DNA from: Ianthella basta
Lineage: Eukaryota > Porifera > Demospongiae > Verongiida > Ianthellidae
Assembly: GCA_964019415.1 (NCBI GenBank)
Contig: OZ025869.1
Location: 13,783,955-13,847,954 of the forward strand
Reading direction: 5' to 3'
Length of the DNA: 64,000 nucleotides
Made by a program: the position numbers and the translations under genes. Of the stretch, positions 1 through 29,547 are shown piece after piece. The stretch's first letter is position 1. Each line of letters starts with the position of its first letter. The notes under the pieces are model-generated. The model had not been told where the DNA came from. It did not search any database and saw only the letters and a list, made by a program, of their open reading frames with translations.

Positions 1-138
1 CCAGCTCAAATGTCGTCAGACCTACCTAGCCACTCAGGACTGTTCAAATGTTCAAACATAATTTTTTTATGACAAGTTTATGTCTAAATACTATTAGACC
101 ATGATGCAACAAATTGCTGTAATCTGATTGGTCCAACG

Positions 139-575
139 GAGGTGTTCTAAATCACGTATACCACCTCGGATTCACTTATACCACCTCCGGTAGCTTCTGG
201 TGCTTGAAGACAAACTTTCGACAACGTAGCTGCGACAAGCTTGGAGCGAAATTAACTTTAGCAGCGTTCCGAGGTACTTCACAGCAGCTGGGCTTCGCAG
301 GGTTGTTTCCGCGCAGTTTACGCTGCCGTTTGACTACTCGGCTACATTTTTGTCGCCATTTCTCGGTAGAACTGGCCAGCGCGGTCCTTCCCCGTATTGA
401 CGCTGGTTGCTATCATAGTATAAACACCTTATACTGAGCTCCGTCGGTGTCTACTGGATTTAGAACACCTAGGAAACCAGTATAGAGGCCCTTGCACTTC
501 GCGCGCAGGCCTCTATAGTAATCGGTTTCCCACGGTGTTCTAAATCCCGTAGACACCTCGGATCTCGGTATAACC
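139..575. mobile_element. Fold-back (MITE-like) element in the 5' intron of NAF1
   Basis: The segment GGTGTTCTAAATC with a following ACCTCGG occurs near 147 and 534 in the same orientation and as a reverse complement near 458-475. The stretch 431-571 folds on itself: the left arm (GTGTCTACTGGATTTAGAAC) pairs with the right arm (GTTCTAAATCCCGTAGACAC), and GAGGCC arms meet at a GC-rich centre near 500-513. I see no coding capacity. It lies in the intron upstream of the first visible NAF1 exon. Outer boundaries are approximate. Confidence 0.6.
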
Positions 576-726
576 TATATTTATTAGGCTACGTATGTTT
601 TGTATGCCAGTCTTTTATCATGTATTTATGTATCTAGTTCTGATGAGGCATTGCTTTTTACTTTAGAATTACTTTAGAATTTATACTGGCTCAAATGTTG
701 CCAAGATATTTCTGTTTCTTCTGCAG

Positions 727-18078
<17,352 letters not shown>

Positions 18079-19587
18079 AGAGAAGGTAATTTCAGACATG
18101 TGTCGCCTACTAGAGGTTGCTTTGTACATGGGAACCTTGCCATGGTAATTTGCTGTGGCCCCTCTCCCTAGAGTGTGAAATTAGCTGTGACCCCTCCCCT
18201 AGAGTGTTAAATTTGCTGTGACCCCTCTCCCTAGAGTGTTCTAGATGCCATTGCTCAGTGTCTACCTCTCCCCAACGGAATGTGGCAGTTTGCCCATAAG
18301 GTTCTTCGAGTTTTGTACTTTCAGTGAAACCTGGCTAATTGACTGGCTGCTACATTGTGCTGCATTATACAGTGACCACTATAGACAGGTTCCACTGTAC
18401 ATCAAATGTCTGGACCAGGGGAGGCTGGCTGCTTTAGACAGGTGGCTGCATTATACAGTGACCACTATAGACAGGTTCCACTGTACATCAAATGTTTGGA
18501 CCGAGGGAGGCTGGCTGCTTTAGACAGGTTATGCAGTGACCACTATAGCCAGGTTCTACTGTCTTCTAGTCATGTCAGTTTTTCTTGTCTCTTCCGTAGA
18601 CCTGGCTAGCTGATCTTGTGAAGCAGCACCCTTTGAACATAATTATCCACCTTGAACTGTTCCATTTTGATTGCTCTGTACTCCATTCAGATCTCTGATA
18701 TTCATAACATTCATTGGTTCAGTGATGGTTCACAGCGAATTTGATTTACTTGCATTGCATGTGGCAAAAGTGCATAATTTCACGTACACAGAGTGTTCTT
18801 GCTACCTAAAGACGTTCAAGGTAAGAAGCTGCTTCTGTCTTCAGTTTGTGTGCAATTAATGCCATATAACCAAGTAGGTCATGATTAGGGTATGTGCTGC
18901 TTATAAATTAGCTATGCTGTAATCCCAAGATGTCGTCATAATATAGGAGCACTGTTATATGGCATGTTATAATAATATTATTATTTATGTGACCATAATA
19001 ATTCTAATTTGAATTCATATTTTAAGATACAAGAATAGAAACCTGTGTACAGCTTTTCCTATAATTTACTGAATAATCTCAATAGCTTAATTAAGTTGCG
19101 TGATTTTCCTGACATTGTGCTATTATTATTATTTATATTCTGTGACTACAATGTAATAGGACTGCATAATATATGTTACGTAGGTAATCTATTTAGACAT
19201 TACAGCCATTCTGTCCACTCAATGTCTACAAGTATAATAACAGTTCATCAAACATTTGAGCTTAATAATGCAATTAACAGGAATTTCAAAGTACAAACCA
19301 CTCATTTAATAATGGACTATGGATATGCGTATAAACACAATAACATTATGTTCCTAAGCAGGGTAGTCTGCATGTACACACTTGGTGCTATATATATTTT
19401 ACTGCAGTGTACGTTGCTAAGTGTCAGCCGGGCCCTATTCACACACACACGCATGCCCACATGCACAGACACCCGCACATGCACGTTAGCCTAAGATCCT
19501 AAGAGCGTCTGGTGAGAGCTAAGTAGGTTAGTGGTCGTACATTTTAAGAAAACACTACATTTTGCCTTCCTTGGATGCATGCCTGTA
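18079..19587. other. Intergenic stretch between NAF1 and the inhibitor cluster
   Basis: Contains three tandem degenerate copies of CCCTCTCCCTAGAGTGT (about 18160-18240) just after the NAF1 stop, then the second 86-bp minisatellite. From 18600 to 19587 I see no gene. A copy of TTTTCCTGACATTGTGCTATT at about 19103 belongs to a motif repeated around the inhibitor genes. Confidence 0.55.
18360..18560. repeat. Second array of the 86-bp minisatellite
   Basis: Two and a half units of the sequence found at 6210-6830 (CAGTGACCACTATAGACAGG, TTCCACTGTACATCAAATG). It lies downstream of NAF1, about 12 kb from the first array. Confidence 0.85.
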
Positions 19588-20686
19588 TCATACGGGATCC
19601 CGGCACACATTTAATAAACAAGGAGTAGAACCTTTGCAGCACTTCTTCCTTCCACTGCAACGGCGGTCAGAGGAACAACCCTGGTGTGGACGACATGCGT
19701 ACCTCCAACGAAATATTGATATCGATGTGCCTTTTCGAACTGGAGGGCAGGACCCAGCTGTACGATTGGAAGCAAACACAGTAAATGAATAAGGTGGGGT
19801 ATATAGTATAGAGTTACATGTACAGTAAATAGCTGAATGTAAAGAAATTTTGCACGCTCTTACGTTTATTGGGTGGACACAAAAGGACAGGAACACATCT
19901 GTTACGCCTTGTGTCAATCACTTGTCCTCCAGGGCACTGGCACCCTGGTCTGCACCGAAGTGCACAAAACCTTCCAAGATTGTTACAGGTCTTTCTACAT
20001 GGACTGGCACAAGCAGAGTACACCTGGCCTTTCACTGAGCATCTCCCTGTTGGAAACAATCAGTCAAAAAAATGTATAAAGCTAAATCTGCAGCAGCAAT
20101 CTTAGCTTGTCACATAGTATAGTGCATTTTGACCAAACGATAACACTAAAGTTACGTACCAGTTACAGTACTGCGCATGCACTTCTGCTGACACTGGGAC
20201 AGGGTGTTGAAGTTGTTGCCGTTCCCACCACATCCTCCATATATGAACATTGTACACTGCTTGGTATTCAAGTTCTAGTAATACTGCTGGATGAATCTCC
20301 TGCACCTTCCACGTTCAGGCTGCAGGGAGCACACGTCTGAGAAGATGGGTAAGGCAGAAAGTAAAAGCAATGGGAACTAACACTTAATTACGTACCCGAA
20401 ATTTGTTAATATTATTCAATTTTCATTTAATGAGACTCAGGCATGGTGATAATACATTCTTGTGAACAGAGTATTATAAAGTGCACTGAGTCACACAGAT
20501 GCTATGAAAAATGTTGTATTTCATCTGTATTGTAATCATACCTTTATATAGCTAACTTACTTTAATTTGCTGCTTGCATTTTGGGCAAACTCTTGTCGTT
20601 CTTCTCCACACTCGATAACGCCAGCCATCACAGAGTGGAGGCAATGTGGCCAGAATGACCACAACTAGTAGCAGATCTTTCAACAT
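19588..20686 (-). pseudogene. Kunitz-TIL-WAP triple inhibitor, copy A (nonsense in Kunitz)
   Basis: Four-exon layout: signal exon from ATG at 20686 (MLKDLLLVVVILATLPPLCD), Kunitz 20160-20336, TIL 19864-20046, WAP 19588-19757. TIL (10 Cys, CSVKGQVYSACASPCRKTC) and WAP (8 Cys, GRKKCC) are intact. In the Kunitz exon the third tyrosine codon of the YYY run is TAG, where copies B, C, D and F have TAC, so translation would stop soon after the P1 arginine loop. The strong signal-exon donor GTAAGT would leave phase 0 while the next exon needs phase 1; only a weaker overlapping GTTAGC (exon end 20557) keeps frame. Both points suggest a decayed copy. A TATA-like stretch lies at about 20733-20752. Allelic variation or sequence error remains possible. 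Confidence 0.75.
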
Positions 20687-20820
20687 CACTTAGCTCTGCA
20701 AGGCCCCGCTACTGCAGACTTGCATGGGCTTCAACTGTATTTTATACGTATATACCTAGCTGTTAGTGTATGTACGTAGTACATGCACCACAGTAGCAAT
20801 AGCAATCACATGACATTGTA

Positions 20821-20960
20821 CACACTCACCCTAGGCCTGCAATTGCAGCTATTGCATCAGTTGATTATCCTGACATTGTGCTTATAGTGTCTGTGACGTC
20901 AATTTAATAACACGTGCATGTTAGGTCATCCATTGAGTGTCCCATTGCAGAATTATTATA
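20821..20960. repeat. Duplicated upstream flank, unit 1
   Basis: CACTCACCCTAGGCCTGCAA through GGTCATCCATTGAGTGTCCC occurs nearly unchanged here and at 24958-25095 and 28006-28130, each time upstream of a triple-inhibitor gene. The genes therefore duplicated together with their 5' flanks. Confidence 0.85.
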
Positions 20961-21841
20961 CTAATTATTATTATAATTGATACACTTTCATGCAAGCTTG
21001 TATCCTGTAGTATTTTTATTATACTCACTGTGGTATCGATATCCTGCATGTGTGTTAACTCAATACTTTTGTACAATAAGATTCTGCCTACATTTCTCAC
21101 CAAATGGGCAATATGCTATACAATGGCATGATATTGTATAAGTATAGGAATTAGAGCTTTCCATGCATACATCATATATTCTATATATCACCGTGATTTG
21201 GATCTATGTATATTCTATGTATTGAAATGGACAGCTTGTGCAGAAGGAACACCATTTCACAGATGTCGCCACTAGAGACCTGTGTACTGTTTTTCCTACA
21301 ATTCCTAATAATCCCACAAATGGACTTTCCTGACATTGTGTTATTACGCTCTATACAACCACAATGTTATGAGACAGTCGGCCATCTATTGAACTTTCCT
21401 TCACACATTACAATGCTATTCACATGAATTCATTAGTGCACGTATATGTGTCCTCTTAGCTCATAGCCATGCTGTGTACCATACATGCACTCATTATGCC
21501 AGATACATTCTACAAGCAGTTCATGAACAAGAAAGCTGTCACAGTGACTATGTACGTAATATAACCAGTGCAAATGCCAAGCACTCACTAAATATCTCAT
21601 TCGACTATGTGTTCCTGTGCAGGGTAGCCTGCGTACACACACTATATATAGCTAGGTAGTAATACTGCAGTATATGCAATGTTGGTACCAGCCCATCTCA
21701 CACACTCCCACAAGCATGCCCATGCACACACACACAAGCACACGCATGCATACACGCATTTAATCTTAATTGGGTCTGGTGGAATGTTAATTAGTAAGGT
21801 ATACTATGGTTCTTTCACTATGGTTGGTTTGCCTTCCATGA

Positions 21842-23035
21842 TCAAGCGGGATTCTGGCAGGTCATTGAACCACACACGGTCTTACAGCACTTCTTCCTGC
21901 CACTGCACTGGGAGTCATTCCTACACAGTATACGCGGGGGTAGACAACTCAACTGTGCTTTAACCACGCTTTGAGTCCTCCAGCGCCGTCGCCAGAATGG
22001 CCAGTGATAGGAAGGGCAGGATCCAGCTGAGCAATTAGAAGTAAACACAAACTATTGGTTCATATTACTAACAATTATCATAGATTAAGGCACAGAACAG
22101 TACATAAACTTATTAATGAACATAATCTTACGTTTCTTCTTGGATGGACAAGATTTGATAGGAACACATCTATTGCGCCTTGTGTCAATGACTTGTCCTC
22201 CAGGACATTTACACCCAGGTCTGCACGCTGTCCCACAAAACACTCCAAGATTGTTACAAGTCCTTCTACATGAACTGGCACAAGTGGAGTACACCTGACC
22301 TTTCACTGAGCATTTCCCTAAGGGGATTAAATGAAGGTTAATATAAAACTAATCTTTGAGGTGGGAATGATATACACCGCCATAATCATATGCAGCCTTT
22401 ATCTTGCATGCTTTGAAGGTATACTGAAAAATATTGTACTAACTTACTATTGGTAGTACCAGTGCTGCGCTTGCACTTCCGCTGACACTGGGACAGGGTT
22501 TTAAAGTTGTTGCCATTGCCACCACATCCACCATATACGAACATTTCACACTTCTTTCTGTTTACGTTGTAGTAATACCTTGGAATGTAAGCCTTGCACG
22601 TTCCATGTACAGGCTGCAAAGAGCACATGTCTGATAAAAGAAACAAGACAGGCAGGTGATGGATGTATGCAGGATGATGAGCTGTGAGCATATAACTAAC
22701 CCTACAGCTTGGACCATAACGTTGCAAGGAAATAATCATACTGTTTTACTTAGAATTGTAACAATCCTTGATTATGCTGCAGGATTCTGGTGACAACTGT
22801 AATCGGTATATTTATTGCAGGGAATCACACTGGGGTAATGTAATCCATGTGTGCTAAGTTAAGCTATTATTATATCACAATTCATTATGCCATGGAATAA
22901 CCCACTTTGTTGATTGCACTTTGGAATGGCAATTGGATGGTAGATTGGCCTTATGACCGGTCTAAGTGACAGGCCATCAGATAGATGACCCGAGATAGCC
23001 ACAAGGACCACCGCTAGCAGAAGACTCTTCCACAT
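21842..23035 (-). CDS. Secreted Kunitz-TIL-WAP triple protease inhibitor, copy B
   Basis: Exons: 22906-23035 (signal), 22448-22630 (Kunitz), 22132-22317 (TIL), 21842-22026 (WAP); every join is phase 1. The signal peptide is MWKSLLLAVVLVAISG; the adjacent in-frame upstream Met is less likely because MWK aligns with copy C. The Kunitz domain has all six Cys, [13 protein letters not shown] and Lys at P1 (GTCKAY), predicting trypsin-like serine proteases as targets. The TIL domain has 10 Cys. The WAP domain has 8 Cys with a long Trp/Arg-rich stretch (WPFWRRRWRTQ) between Cys1 and Cys2. Product is about 227 residues, secreted. It lies in a same-strand tandem cluster. A housekeeping, defence or matrix-protection role cannot be told from sequence. 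Confidence 0.85.
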
Positions 23036-23705
23036 GATTAGCGTCTTACTCCTCTGCAACAGCATTAGGCCATTGAGACTAAGCACTAAAGACACAGTGA
23101 TTTGTTTTTAACAGTTTATGAACAGAGAGCCTTGTTTACAGGTTTTCCTACATTCATGCAGGTGGTTCCAACAATTTGCTTTCCGGCTATTGACACATTG
23201 TGACCACGTTTCAAAGGGCTGCCAGGTTGTTCAATAGTTTCCAACACACATTATTGCTATTCACGTGCATTCACTAGTGTGTCCATATAGAGCTCAAGCG
23301 TCCATATGCAGAACACTACATTTCAAATCATGACTATATATATGCATACAAGCTCATGCACTTTACACATGGCTGTGCAACCATTTTGTCAGCTACTCAA
23401 CATGCATGCAGTTCATCAATTGAACAGTTTTAAGATTTGCGAAAATTTTAATGTTTACATAAACTTATTGCAAAATGACTCACTCAATTGCTAATGATTA
23501 TCATCCTATTTACGCAATTGCAAGTAGAACAGCCTGTGAGTACAAACCAAGAATATATATACTTCAGTATATAATGGTGTTGCTAGGTCCACCAGCCAAA
23601 TTCACACATACACACATATAATCCTATGAGGGTCTGGTTGAAGATTAGTAAGACACATTACACGCTTTCACTGCTGTTTGCTTTCCATGGTCATATCCTT
23701 TTGCA

Positions 23706-24813
23706 TTAGATGGGATTCTGGCAGGTCCTTGAGGAACAAAGAGCGCTGCAGCACTTCTTTTTTCCACTACAGTTGGAGTCATCATTGCACAGTAGGCGTC
23801 GACGACATCTCCACTGCACTGTAGCAAGTCTTCTCCATCCACCAGATCGAATTCTTCTTCTTGTCCAGCTGGGTGATTTGACTGGGGGGCAGGATCCCGC
23901 TATTCAGTATAGAATTAGAAGCAAGCATAAATTAATTGATTGTGTTGACTAAGAGGTGGAGTCATGCATGAAAGAAGCAACTTCAGCCATGAATATGTGC
24001 TTGTCCTTACGTTTAGTCTTTGAAGGACACAATTTGACAGGAACACATCTGTTACGCCTTGTGTCAATCACTTGCCCTCTAGGGCACTGGCACCCACGTC
24101 TGCACACTTTCTGCACACACACCCTTCCAAGATTGTCACAGGTCTTTCTTCTACATGAATTGGCACAAGTGGAGTACACCTGGCCTATCACTGAGCAGCT
24201 TTCTGTTGGAAGCAATCAATCATTGAAAGTTAATTATCATATTAAATTTGTATACAAATTATATTGAAGTGCATTGATTTAATATTTCAAGCACTGCACT
24301 TCAACTTACGTATACTGCGCCTGCACTTCTGATTGCACTGGAAGATAGATTTGAAGTTGTTGCCGTTCCCACCACATCCACCATATACAAATATGTCACA
24401 CTTCTTTTTGTTCAAGTTGTAGTAATACCGTGGGACGTAAGCCTTGCACCTTCCACGCTCAGGCTGCAAGTAGCACGATCCTGAGAATATGGGTGAAGCA
24501 GAGAGAGTAGAAGCAATGGGAACTAGTAATGCATAAATTTGTCAATTCTTTATTCGATACTCGCCTCATGTGATTTAGGCTCTGTGATTGGTACATATTT
24601 AGAAACATAATATTGTGCATGGAACCACACTGACTGTATCTATTTACAGGAATTTGTTTCACCTCAGGCTGTTATAACTGTAATGACAGTTCTTAACTCA
24701 CTGGACTGCACTGGCCATGCTTTTCTTGGTATTGATTTTACAAAATGCCAACCATCAGAAAGGTGAAGCAAGGTGGCCAGAATGACCACAACTAGTAGAA
24801 GACCTTTCCACAT
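23706..24813 (-). CDS. Secreted Kunitz-TIL-WAP triple protease inhibitor, copy C
   Basis: Exons: 24702-24813 (signal, MWKGLLLVVVILATLLHLSD), 24310-24480 (Kunitz), 24011-24202 (TIL), 23706-23899 (WAP), all phase 1. Kunitz: six Cys, Lys at P1 (GRCKAYVPRYYYN), [16 protein letters not shown]: ten Cys with an extra residue pair (CRRKTC). WAP: eight Cys, ending QNPI; its Cys1-Cys2 segment is long and strongly basic (WTRRRIRSGGWRR). The start is supported by alignment with copies A, B and D and by TATATAAA about 50 bases upstream (24864-24871). The duplicated 5' flank lies just upstream. Product is about 222 residues. The WAP frame does not appear as a long simple ORF, so it is easy to miss. Confidence 0.85.
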
Positions 24814-24957
24814 TACTTAGCTCCGGCCCTGCTACTGCACACCTGAGCTTCAACAGCACTGTGTTTATATACCTAGCTGTTGCATGCATTTATAGTACAC
24901 TACAATAGTATACCTACGTAGGTGTTAGTGTGTGTACTGTACACTACAGTAGCATCC

Positions 24958-25095
24958 ACACACTCACCCTAGGCCTGCAATTGCTGTTATTACATCAGTT
25001 AATTATCCTGACATTGTGCTATTAGTGTCTGTGACCACAATTTAATAACACGTGTTAGATCATCCATTGAGTGTCCCATTGCAGAATTATTATAC
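24958..25095. repeat. Duplicated upstream flank, unit 2
   Basis: Second copy of the CACTCACCCTAGGCCTGCAA block, upstream of copy C. The following 0.7 kb also resembles the region upstream of copy A (CCTGACATTGTGTTATTAC and ACCACAATGCTATGAGAC at about 25777-25822). Confidence 0.8.
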
Positions 25096-26237
25096 AAAAT
25101 ATTATTGTAGTTGATACACTTCCATGCAAACTTGTATAAATCCTGTATTATTGTTACTCCACTAAATTGCATATTGTGGTATCCTGCATGTGTGTTGACT
25201 CATTATTTCTTGTGTAATATAAATATTATCCTGCCTACACTTCTTCTTACCAGCTGCAGATGGGCAATTATGCTGGCATGCATGATATAATTATTACAGA
25301 ATTAAAGCTAGCCATACATGCATCTAATTCTATATACAGTGATTGGGAATAACGAAAACTTATGCTGAGCTAACAACATAGCTACCTTCTTTGCAGCAGT
25401 TTTGTTGTGAATTTTACAAAGCATTAGTAGTAATGGCTATATGCTATATACTGACATACTGAATCAGATCAGAACACAGAAGACAAAAGTTGAATGGCAA
25501 TTCTTAGACACATCATTACATCAAACATCCTGCCTTCGGTGACCAATTGCAAGTGCATCGGTAGTTGCTGCTAATACATTACAGCAGATTCTACTGTTTA
25601 TGTATATTCACATGCATACTAGAGAAATATTGGGCTTGGATCTATGTATATTCTATGTATTGAAATGAACAGTATGCACTGAGGGAACACCATTTCGTAG
25701 ATTTCACCAATAGAGACATGTGTACTGCTTTTCCTACAACTCCTAATATAATAGTAATCCCACAAATTGATTTTCCTGACATTGTGTTATTACACTCCAT
25801 ACAACCACAATGCTATGAGACTGTTGGCTTTTCCTTCTCACATAAAAATTTTATTCATTAGTACATGTGTGTCCCCTTAATTCATAGCCATGCTCTGCAC
25901 TATACACACATTATACCAATATGTCAGATATATTCTACAAGCAGCTCATGAAACAAGTATGCTGTTACAATGACTATGTTATAATTATAATCAAGTACAA
26001 AGATTAGAACAAATCCAGATGCAATCACTATGTTGCATAATGTTCCTGTGCAGGGCAACCTGCATAGGTAAGCGCACTGCCACAAATTGTACTTTATGCT
26101 ATACTACTGTGTGGCTGACTATAAGTACAGTATATACCAGCCCCATTCACACATGCATGTACAGACACACACACAAACACACACAGACACCTAATCCTAT
26201 TGGGGCCTGGTAATATGTTAGTAAGATATATCCGTGT

Positions 26238-27575
26238 TCAGTGACGTCTACGCCATACAGGACGTTTGCAGTACTTTGAGAAACAACCTCGACTTATCAT
26301 TGAAGAGCAGCACTTATTTCTGCCACTGCACTGAGAGTCATCTGTACACGAATTGACTCGATGGCATGTCTTCCTAATGATGTATGACCATCGAATTGGA
26401 GGGCAGGACCCTGCTATACAAAAGATGGTAGAGTACAGGTTAATGGATGCAATATTATGTTGAGCCCAAGTAGGGCTAGAAAGAAGCACAATCAGGGAAT
26501 TATAACTTGTTCTTACATTTCGTCTTGGACGGACACAATTTGACAGGAACACATCTGTTGCGCCTTGTGTCAATCACTTGTCCTCCAGGCCATGTACACC
26601 CTGGTCTGCACACAGTTGTACAAGACACCCTTCCATGATTGTTACAGGTCTTTCTACATGGACTAGCACAAGTGGAGTACACCTAGCCTTTCACTGAGCA
26701 TCTTTCTGTTGGAAACAATCAGTCAAAACATATAAATCTAATTTTGCATAGCAACAATCTTAGCTTGTCACACAGTATAGTGCATATTGACCAAACAATC
26801 ACACTGAAGTTACTTACTAGTTACAGTAGTGCGCATACACTTCTGCTGGCACTGGGAAAGGGTGTTGAAGTTGTTACCATTCCCACCACATCCTCCATAT
26901 ACGAACATGTCACATTTCTTGCTTTTCAAGTTGTAGTAATACCGTGGAACATAAGCCCTGCACCTTCCACGTTCAGGCTGCAGGGAGCACACGTCTGAGA
27001 TAGGTAAGGCAGAGAGTGGAAGCAATGGAAACTAGTAATGCTTATATATCAAAATTTGTCGATGATTTATTCGATGCTTACATCATGTGATTCAGGCACT
27101 GTAATGATACATATTAAATTTACTGTAATAATAATTCAATCCTAAAGGTTCTGCAATGAAATAGCACTGCAGCTATTACTATGTAATGAAAATTTCAAAC
27201 TTCTTACACAGACAACCTGTACATAGCGAAAGTATCTTCCTTTGCTGTGCAATTAATGCCCAAAATAGCTTGACAATGTGAATCACAAGTTGTTACTAAT
27301 CATCACAGAGGCACTTTTACATTATCTTTTTTCCTCAAATACAAAAATGAAAGCTTTAGGATTGGAGCACTGTATAAACATAATATTGTGCACTGAATCG
27401 CACAGACGGTACATATAATTATATATAGAGAGAAAATTTGTTTCATCTGTTATAATGGTAATTACTGCTTTAACTCACTAGACCGTACTGGTCTTCTTGG
27501 TACATAACGCCAACTATCAGAAAGGTGAAGCAAGGTGGCCAGAATGACCACAACTAGTAGAAGGCCTTTCAACAT
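26238..27575 (-). pseudogene. Kunitz-TIL-WAP triple inhibitor, copy D (nonsense in TIL; Kunitz intact)
   Basis: Exons: 27479-27575 (signal MLKGLLLVVVILATLLHLSD), 26818-26994 (Kunitz), 26517-26705 (TIL), 26238-26413 (WAP), all joined in phase 1. The Kunitz domain is complete with Arg at P1 (GRCRAYVPRYYYN). Seven codons into the TIL exon, where other copies read GQVYS, the Gln codon is TAG (in CCTAGCC on the + strand). The rest of TIL and an eight-Cys WAP are intact downstream. Either this is a young pseudogene or it now makes only a 98-residue secreted single-Kunitz inhibitor. The intact splice sites and open frames after the stop argue that the change is recent. Confidence 0.75.
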
Positions 27576-29547
27576 CACTTAGCTCCGGCCCTGCTACTTA
27601 ATTGGGCTTCAAAAGTACTGTGTTTATATTATATTATGTAGCTGTTGGTGTATACCTTTCCTTCCTTCCTTCCTTCCTTCCTTCCTTCCTTCCAACTACC
27701 GCTGATGCGGTTACACGACCCCCAGTAATGGGGGGAACAAGTTATTGTCAAAATCTCACTGAACATTCTGGTACTCAGTTGTTATCTTGTCTGCATCTGT
27801 AGACAGCAAGTCCACATTTGTGCCTTTTCTTGTCCCCTTCTCGTCTAAAACCTCTATTGCATTCTTGGCGTACAGCATGGGATGATGTGCATAGCTGCTC
27901 TAGCTCCTTCCCATATACACCTTACTTGTACCTATATACTTCTTGTATACTGCTTGTATACTTCTTGTATACTTCTTGTATACCCTACATACAGTAAAAA
28001 TTACACACACTCACCCTAGGCCTACAATTGCTGTTATTACATCAGTTGATTATCCTGACATTGTGCTTTTAGTGTCTGTGACAACAATTTAATAACCCAT
28101 GTTAGGTCATCCATTGAGTGTCCCATTGCAAAGCTATTTTACATAGTTATAATTATAGTTTATACATTTCCATGCAATTAAGCTTGTACCCTGTATTATT
28201 GTTACTCCATGCACTAAATTGCATATTTTGGTATCTTGTGTGTAAATTCAATACTATTTGTGCAGTAATAAGATCCTGCCTACACTTCTATTATTGTATA
28301 ATTGTTATATTGCCAAATGGGCAGTATAATATACAATGGCAAAATATCATCTAAAAATATAGGAAGTAAGGCTGACCATGCATACAAATTATTCTACATA
28401 GTTATTACTGTGATCGGGAATAATGTATATATTTTATGCTGAGCTAACAACATGTACAGCTACCTTCAAGCAATTGTATTGTGAATTTACAGAGCAGTAT
28501 AATCATTAGCTATCATGCATAGAGTAAAAAATAATTTCTTCATTGATTTGGTGGTCTTATGCATGCAATTGGTCTCTGTGGTTCATTTGGTTTATAGAAC
28601 ATCACATCTTTATACAAGTAGCTGTGGGTAGTTACAAACAGTCATTTATATCAGTCATGATGATCATGAACTGGAACAAAATTACATACTGAATATGAAG
28701 ACAGACTTAAGACATAACTTCTGTAGCAATTCTCAGCCACCTCATTGCATCAAACGCCTTCAGTGACCAAACATCTAGGCAGCTATTGCTAATATATACA
28801 TTACAGCAGATTCTGCTGTTTATGTATACATGTACATGCATATATAGGAAACTACATATCATTATAATTATGTATACATAGTAGTTTCTATATGTAGAAT
28901 AATATTATGTATTGAAATAAACCGCGCAGACAGTAGGAACACTATTTCACAGATTTTCATGAATAGAGACCTGTGTACTGCTTTCTGAGTCAAAGTACAG
29001 AGGACAGCTAATTGCAGTCTGAAGAGCTCATGAATGGAGAGAGTGGCATACAGCTTTCCTACAAGTTCATACAATCCCACTGCTCGTTTTCCTGACATTG
29101 TGCTATTTATAGACACTGTGCCCTCGATGTATATAACACAATAGCCGGGGTCATTTATTCAGTTTCCCGTTACATAACAATGCTATGCAGATGCATTCAT
29201 TAGTGTGAATGTCAGCCAATTCAGTAAGCACGTGGCAGTGTGCAGATCACTGCATTTCAGATCACACACACACACACAGTCCATGTACTGTACACATTAC
29301 AGCTGTTCTGTCAGCTACTCCACAGATGGTTCATCAAACACATGATTCGTAGTAAAATGCAATGTTAATGTTTTACAAACTAAGCTTGTACAAAGCAGTA
29401 AGCACTCACTCAATTGCTATGTGTTCCTATGCAGGTATATAGCTATTTCCTGCGTATACACACTTACTTATACCAGCCCTTTTCATACACACACACACAA
29501 GTAAATTCCTAAGCTGGTCTGGTAAGAAGTTAATCTTATACACACCA
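27576..29547. other. Intergenic DNA upstream of copy D
   Basis: Holds a (CTTC)n run at 27656-27692, tandem TATACTTCTTG units at about 27937-27982, the duplicated flank at 28006-28130, and copies of CCTGACATTGTGCTATT near 28052 and 29090. A WW-rich TTTATATT (27623-27630) is the likely core promoter of copy D. No further gene is seen. Confidence 0.55.
28006..28130. repeat. Duplicated upstream flank, unit 3
   Basis: Third copy of the CACTCACCCTAGGCCT block, upstream of copy D, again ending in GGTCATCCATTGAGTGTCCC. Confidence 0.85.

Noticed and set aside
204-437. + strand frame near the left edge
   Set aside because: It sits in the fold-back region and does not match any NAF1 N-terminal segment; no donor site leads to the 727 exon in frame.
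20102-20305. Frame [15 protein letters not shown] over the copy A Kunitz exon
   Set aside because: Shifted frame that merely avoids the TAG. The homologous frame is the one with the stop.
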